From Planctomycetota bacterium (GTDB lineage Bacteria > Planctomycetota > UBA1135 > GCA-002686595), in assembly GCA_012959525.1 (NCBI GenBank), contig DUDB01000012.1:62001-126000 (forward strand): 64,000 bases of DNA, given 5' to 3'. Below the pieces are notes generated by a model. That model was not told the DNA's origin. It did no database searches and worked only from the letters and a program-made list of their open reading frames with translations. Numbering within the stretch: position 1 is the stretch's first letter; every line of letters begins with the position of its first letter. Made by a program: the position numbers and the translations under genes. This document shows positions 59,743-64,000 of the stretch, piece by piece.

Positions 59743-61671
59743 CTAGGACTCGACGGAGCCCACCATCAACTGGGTCACGAGTCCCGCAAACCGGGACGAA
59801 TCCACGACCGGCGAGCCCTCGGCGATCAGAGCCTGCCCGTGGAGCAGTTCGGCGAACTCCGCCAGGCGTGGACTCTTGGGGTCGGCGTCGTGCAGAGATC
59901 GGAGCCCGGCCACCAGGGAGTGCTCCGGGTTGATCTCCAGGACACGCTTGGTCACGGGGACCTCCCGACCGTTGCTGCGCAGCATGCGCTCCAGATGAGC
60001 GCTCATTCCGTGCTCGTCCCCAACAAGGACGGCTACGCTGTCCTTGAGCCGGTTCGTGAAGCGCACCTCGCTAACGTGCTCATCCAGAGCCTTGTGTAGA
60101 GCCTCCAGCAAGTCCTTGCTCTCCTCCTGCCGGGCTTCCCGTTCAGCCTTCTCCTCGTCGGCCTCCTTGATCGATCCACGATCCACCGCTCGCAACGTCT
60201 TGCCGTCAAATTCAGTGAGCCGCTGAAGCATCCACTCGTCAACGGGATCCGTCAGCAGCAGCACCTCTTCTCCACGCGCTTTGAGCGCTTCGAGATGCGG
60301 AGAGGACTCCAAGGTCTTGCGGTCCGGACCACAGATTACGTGGATGGCATCCTGATCCTTGCCCATCCGGTCCACGTACTCGGCCAGGGTGGTCCAGCCA
60401 TCCGATCGGCTGCTTTGAAAGAGACACAGATTGGAGATGCGGGAGTCATCGTCGTCGCCGAAGTAGATTCCCTCCTTGATCAATGACCCGAAAGCCAGCC
60501 AGAAGCCTTCGTACCCGTCGCGCTCCGCGGAGAGCATGGTGCCCATCGCATCCAGAACCTTCTTGACCAGGCGCTTGCGTATGCGCCCCACCTTGGGGTT
60601 GTCCTGCACGAGTTCGCGGCTCACGTTCAAGGGCAGGTCCGCGGACTCGACCACGCCGCGCACGAAGCGCAGCCAGGGGGGGAGCAATTCCTCGCACTCG
60701 CGCATGATGAGCACCCGCCGCACGTAGAGACTGACCCTCGAGGTCTTGCCCTCCCCGTCGAAGAGATCCATGGGACGCTCCTTGGGCAGGTACAGGAGCG
60801 CGGTGTACTCATGGGATCCCTCTGCGCGGAAGTGGATCGTACGCAGGGGCTCATTCCAATCGTGGGTCAGGTGCTGATAGAAGTCCTTGTATTCAGCTGA
60901 CTCTATTTCATCCTTGGGCCTCGACCAGAGTGGCTGCATGGAGTTCAAGGTCTGAGTCTCAACGACAGTCTCGGTCTCTCCCTCGACGTCCTCCCCATCC
61001 TCGTCCTTCTTGGGTTGGGTGCGCTCGACCTCCATCTGAATGGGGTACTCCACGAAATCCGAATAGCGCTTAACGATCTCCCGCAGGGCCCACTCCTCGC
61101 AGAAGTCCTTCTCCCCTTCCTTCACGTCCTTGAGTCGCAACTGGATCAGCGTGCCCCGGGCCGCGCCCTCCGCCGGCTCGATGTTGTACTCGCCTAAGCC
61201 TTTCGAGGACCAACGCCAGCCCTCATCCGCCCCCGCTTTCCTAGAGACCACACTCACCTCGTCCGCCACCATGAAGGCACTGTAGAAACCCACTCCAAAC
61301 TGACCGATCAGGTCCGGTGCCCCTTCGGACTCCCCATCTTGGGTGGCTTCGAGAAAGCGCCGGGTGCCCGAACTCGCGATTCGGCCGAGGTTCTCCATCA
61401 ACTCCTCGCGATCCATCCCGATGCCATTGTCTGCCACCGTCAGCGTGCGACTGTCGGAGTCCAAATCCAAAACGATCCCCAAGCTCTCGCCTTCGGGCAT
61501 CAGATCCGGTTGGGTCAGGGACTCAAACCGCAGCTTATCCAGGGCGTCGCTGGCGTTGGAGACCAGCTCGCGTAGGAAGATCTCGCGCTGAGAATAAAGG
61601 GAGTGGACGACGAGGGAGAGGACCTGCTGGACCTCGGCCTCAAAGCTCTTTGTTTCGGTCTGGGCTGTCAT
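59743..61671 (-). CDS. htpG: Molecular chaperone HtpG (Hsp90)
   Basis: 642 residues from ATG 61671 ([20 protein letters not shown]); 30 upstream codons are open but not conserved-looking. GHKL ATPase motifs are [29 protein letters not shown] and [18 protein letters not shown]. The middle domain has [29 protein letters not shown], and the C-terminal dimerisation region is present. ATP-dependent cytosolic chaperone. Convergent with the aminotransferase gene at 5 nt. Confidence 0.97.
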
Positions 61672-61886
61672 GGAAATAGATCTATGTATAGGGGCGGAAT
61701 CTGCGCAAACATTCTCTCCGTGGAGAGGCGCGCCGCAAGCCCCCCCGGCGGACCGATCCAAGCCATCTTCCGGAACTTCTTTCCCTGCCCCCCCCGTCCT
61801 ATCGCCCGGAAGGCAGGTCCGCGAGGCCCCTCACCCCAATCCAACGATCCGGGCTAGTCTGAAGTGGGTCCGCCCGGACCGCTCCT

Positions 61887-63275
61887 ATGTTCAAAATAAG
61901 TCCTTTCCACCGTGCCTTCTCATGGGCAGTCCGCGCAGGGCTCCCTACCGGGGCGGCGATTCTGGCACTGGGACTGCTCCTCCCCGCCCGCAGTGAGGGC
62001 TTCATGGTCTTCGGCGACCGGCTGGACCTCTCCCAGCGGGACTTCCGGATCTGGAACAACTTTTCGGACCCCGAGGCCAACTCCAACCAGATCCCCGACC
62101 CGGATTTTCCCGGCGCCCTCGGAGCCGAGCTAGCCATCTGGAAGGGCGTCGCCGAGTGGGGATCAGGCCCCCATGGCTCAGGGCGCACAGATCCCACCCA
62201 GGACACAATCGGTTCCGGCGCCTCCAATTTCGACGCGTTTTACTCGGGCCTGGCGGGTGGCCCCGGCAACACCAACGGCAACGTGATCTCCCAGATCCCG
62301 GGCTCGCTCTTCATAAAGGCCTACACCGAGATCCCTATCCGGGATGGTTGGCGAATCCGGTTCTACCAGAACCCCTGGGTGTGGAACGATACCCCCGACG
62401 GTGTCCTTGCCGGGGGCCCGGACGCTTGGGACCTTCAAGGGGTCGCCTGCCACGAATTCGGCCATGCCCTTGGTTTGGATCACAGCGCCGTGCCCGGGTC
62501 GACGATGTTTGGATCCTCTCCCGCGGGCGGTGTGGCATTGCGCTCCATCGAAGCCGACGACATCGCCGGAGTGCAGTCCATCTACGGCGTACGCTCCGCC
62601 ACCAAGGTCCAGATCGATGGCTACGAGTTCATCCCCGGAGGAATCCGCATCCGAGGCAGCGGCTTTCATCCGACAAACAACCAGATCTGGTTCACCCACG
62701 CCGCGCCGACGATCGGGTCGGATGGTACCCCCGTGCGCGTCATGGGTGTCCCCTCGGGTGGCGGTGGCACGCGCGTGTTTGTAGCCCCGCCCGCTCTCGC
62801 CGGACCGGGCGACCTGATGGTTCGCAGACCCGGGAGAGATCCAGAGGATCTCTCCAACGCGTTCCCCTTTGATCCCAACTCGGTCCTGCTGGCCCCGCCC
62901 TTGACCTACGGATCAGGCAAGGTGAGCAGCGCTGGAATCCTGGCAAGCCTGGACTGGGGTAGCCTCCCCAGTCAGACGGCAGGGACCTTCGAGCTCTCCT
63001 GCAGCACGGGCATAATCGGTGGCACCCCCGCCATACTGTTCAGCGGTCCGCAACGCACAAGCCTTCCGGCACTGGGTGGCACATTGCTCGTGGCCCGGCC
63101 CTTGGCGCGTGAGCAGGTCCTGCAGTTGGATTTCTTCGGAGCCGCCGATATATCGGTGCCCGTGCCTGCGGGAATGGTCGGCGTCACCCGCTACTACCAG
63201 TTGTGGTTCAAAGATCCCGGATCGAGTTTCGGGTCCGGATTGACCAACGCGGTACAGGTCACCTTTCTCCCCTGA
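61887..63275 (+). CDS. Secreted matrixin-like (M10) metalloprotease
   Basis: 462 residues with a signal peptide (hydrophobic stretch ~20-34). The zinc site HEFGHALGLDH has H189, E190, H193 and H199, and the Met-turn is in GSTMFGSS. Residues ~235-330 resemble an IPT/TIG-like beta-sandwich (VQIDGYEFIPGGIRIRGSGFHPTNN). The C-terminal ~130 residues end GVTRYYQLWFKDP... SGLTNAVQVTFLP, which matches the last part of the C-terminal module of other secreted proteins here. Extracellular protease; substrate unknown. Confidence 0.87.
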   Translation: MFKISPFHRAFSWAVRAGLPTGAAILALGLLLPARSEGFMVFGDRLDLSQRDFRIWNNFSDPEANSNQIPDPDFPGALGAELAIWKGVAEWGSGPHGSGRTDPTQDTIGSGASNFDAFYSGLAGGPGNTNGNVISQIPGSLFIKAYTEIPIRDGWRIRFYQNPWVWNDTPDGVLAGGPDAWDLQGVACHEFGHALGLDHSAVPGSTMFGSSPAGGVALRSIEADDIAGVQSIYGVRSATKVQIDGYEFIPGGIRIRGSGFHPTNNQIWFTHAAPTIGSDGTPVRVMGVPSGGGGTRVFVAPPALAGPGDLMVRRPGRDPEDLSNAFPFDPNSVLLAPPLTYGSGKVSSAGILASLDWGSLPSQTAGTFELSCSTGIIGGTPAILFSGPQRTSLPALGGTLLVARPLAREQVLQLDFFGAADISVPVPAGMVGVTRYYQLWFKDPGSSFGSGLTNAVQVTFLP

Positions 63276-63296
63276 GCCCCCCGCAAGGCCCGAGGC

Positions 63297-64000
63297 CTAT
63301 TTAGAGGAATCTGACGCGGAGCTCGCCCCTAGAGTGTTGCTGAACACGACCTCGAGGCGACCGGAGAGCTGAACGGTTTCAACATAGGTGCCGCCCATGC
63401 CCGTCACCTGAATCTCGGTGCGGAAGACCTCCCGACCGCCAAAGCGGAACGAGTTCATGCGCCCCGCATCCAGGTCCCAGAACAGAGTGCCGGCGCCCGT
63501 CAACTCCACCAACTGCTTGCCTGTCGTGCTGTCGATCCCCACCTGCTCCTCACGTTTGAGGCGGTTATCTCTGGAGAAATCGGTGATGTCCGCCAGATAG
63601 CGCACGTCCTCCACGGTCACCGCCACTTGAGCCACACCATCCCTGACCGCCACGAACCGCGCAGTGACCTTGCCGCTCGCCTGCCCCCGGATTCCGTGAA
63701 ACAGACTGCCGGCCACACCCATCTGTAGCGTACGAGTCAGGACACGATCGGTCCCCTTCTTCATCTGATACCGGGGCGCTCCGCCCGGCGCCAGGACGCC
63801 GCGCAACAGCATCGGATCAATCGTCCACGTTTGATTCAACGCCACTGGACCAGGTGGCAGCAAGACCTCACAAGGTAGGTCGGCCGGCAGGCTCGCCAAC
63901 CAGGACTCGCGCGCTTCAACGCCCTCGTAATAGCGCCCATACTGCCCCTCTGCGGGCGCCCACGTGTAGACCATGTGGAGGGATTCGATCCCGCCCTTCA
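63297..64000 (-). CDS. Unknown beta-rich protein, 5' end outside window
   Basis: At least 234 residues; the frame is open to the window edge upstream of an internal ATG at 63974, so the start lies outside. The sequence alternates beta strands with phrases such as ARFVAVRDGVAQVAVTVEDVRYL, STTGKQLVELTGAGTLFWDLDAGRMNSFRFGG and YVETVQLSGRLEVVFSN, a pattern seen in secreted proteins of unknown function in planctomycetes (DUF6263-like by memory, low certainty). The C-terminus is Ser-rich. Convergent with the matrixin gene at 21 nt. Confidence 0.7.
   Translation of the reverse strand, partial: KGGIESLHMVYTWAPAEGQYGRYYEGVEARESWLASLPADLPCEVLLPPGPVALNQTWTIDPMLLRGVLAPGGAPRYQMKKGTDRVLTRTLQMGVAGSLFHGIRGQASGKVTARFVAVRDGVAQVAVTVEDVRYLADITDFSRDNRLKREEQVGIDSTTGKQLVELTGAGTLFWDLDAGRMNSFRFGGREVFRTEIQVTGMGGTYVETVQLSGRLEVVFSNTLGASSASDSSK

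Noticed and set aside
1..64000. tRNA, rRNA, CRISPR array, IS element or prophage
   Set aside because: I saw no cloverleaf-like, rRNA-like or regularly spaced repeats, and no transposase, integrase or phage structural gene. This is a reading by eye, so short RNAs could be missed.

Overview
The window is GC-rich and densely coded on both strands. It has no rRNA, tRNA, CRISPR array, insertion sequence or phage gene that I can see. The gene content points to a Planctomycetota (PVC superphylum) chromosome. The evidence is a PVC-type secreted dehydrogenase ending in a cytochrome c domain, lipoprotein sulfatase-like enzymes, many large secreted FG-GAP/VCBS and protease proteins, a DUF3810 membrane protein, and a recurrent C-terminal module on secreted proteins that I associate with deep-branching marine planctomycetes. 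That lineage assignment is inference.

Layout. 1-3.3 kb: two tandem secreted M12-like metalloproteases (the first cut by the window edge) and a small conserved protein. 3.4-5.8 kb: glyA with a MORN/YwqK lipoprotein. 5.9-10 kb: two sulfatase-like lipoproteins with a Thr in place of the formylglycine Cys/Ser, and an AsmA-like protein. 10-17 kb: a glucose/sorbosone dehydrogenase-like protein, a degenerate GGDEF-like protein, the 1131-residue PVC cytochrome dehydrogenase and a DUF3810 protein. 17-19 kb: a subtilisin-like protease. 19-22.3 kb: a MamK-like actin, a coiled-coil protein and a divergent SPFH/zinc-ribbon protein. 22-30 kb: a membrane protein, a YceI protein, a cation/proton antiporter and a very large fusion of two rhodaneses, a YidC/Oxa1-like membrane region and a PEP-synthase/rifampin-phosphotransferase-like enzyme. 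30-39 kb: an FG-GAP lipoprotein, a GT39/TPR protein, a GH20-like enzyme and Lon with a strongly basic N-terminal extension. 39-42.4 kb: a PhnD/putative-selenate type ABC importer operon. 42.5-46.2 kb: a four-gene ABC-2 exporter operon. 46-51 kb: a small secreted protein, a GT-C transferase, a BNR-repeat protein and a class I aminotransferase. 51-58 kb: a 913-residue unknown, a di-haem oxidoreductase and an FG-GAP protein. 58-59.7 kb: a sulfotransferase-like/class IV aminotransferase pair. 59.7-64 kb: htpG, a matrixin metalloprotease and a partial unknown gene.

How the genes work together. The clearest operons show 4-8 nt overlaps: the importer (38994-42415), the exporter (42502-46167), the sulfotransferase/aminotransferase pair and the MORN/glyA pair. 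Two convergent pairs share a CTAG at their stop codons. Several monocistronic genes lack a Shine-Dalgarno sequence and instead have a TANNNT-like hexamer 6-9 nt before the start, which suggests leaderless transcription.

The two best candidates for undescribed biology are the rhodanese-rhodanese-YidC-phosphotransferase fusion at 25769-29746 and the MamK-like actin locus at 19179-22323, where no magnetosome genes are visible. Next come the C-terminal module shared by at least three secreted proteins and probably five, and the split version of the eukaryotic BCAT-like sulfotransferase/aminotransferase fusion.
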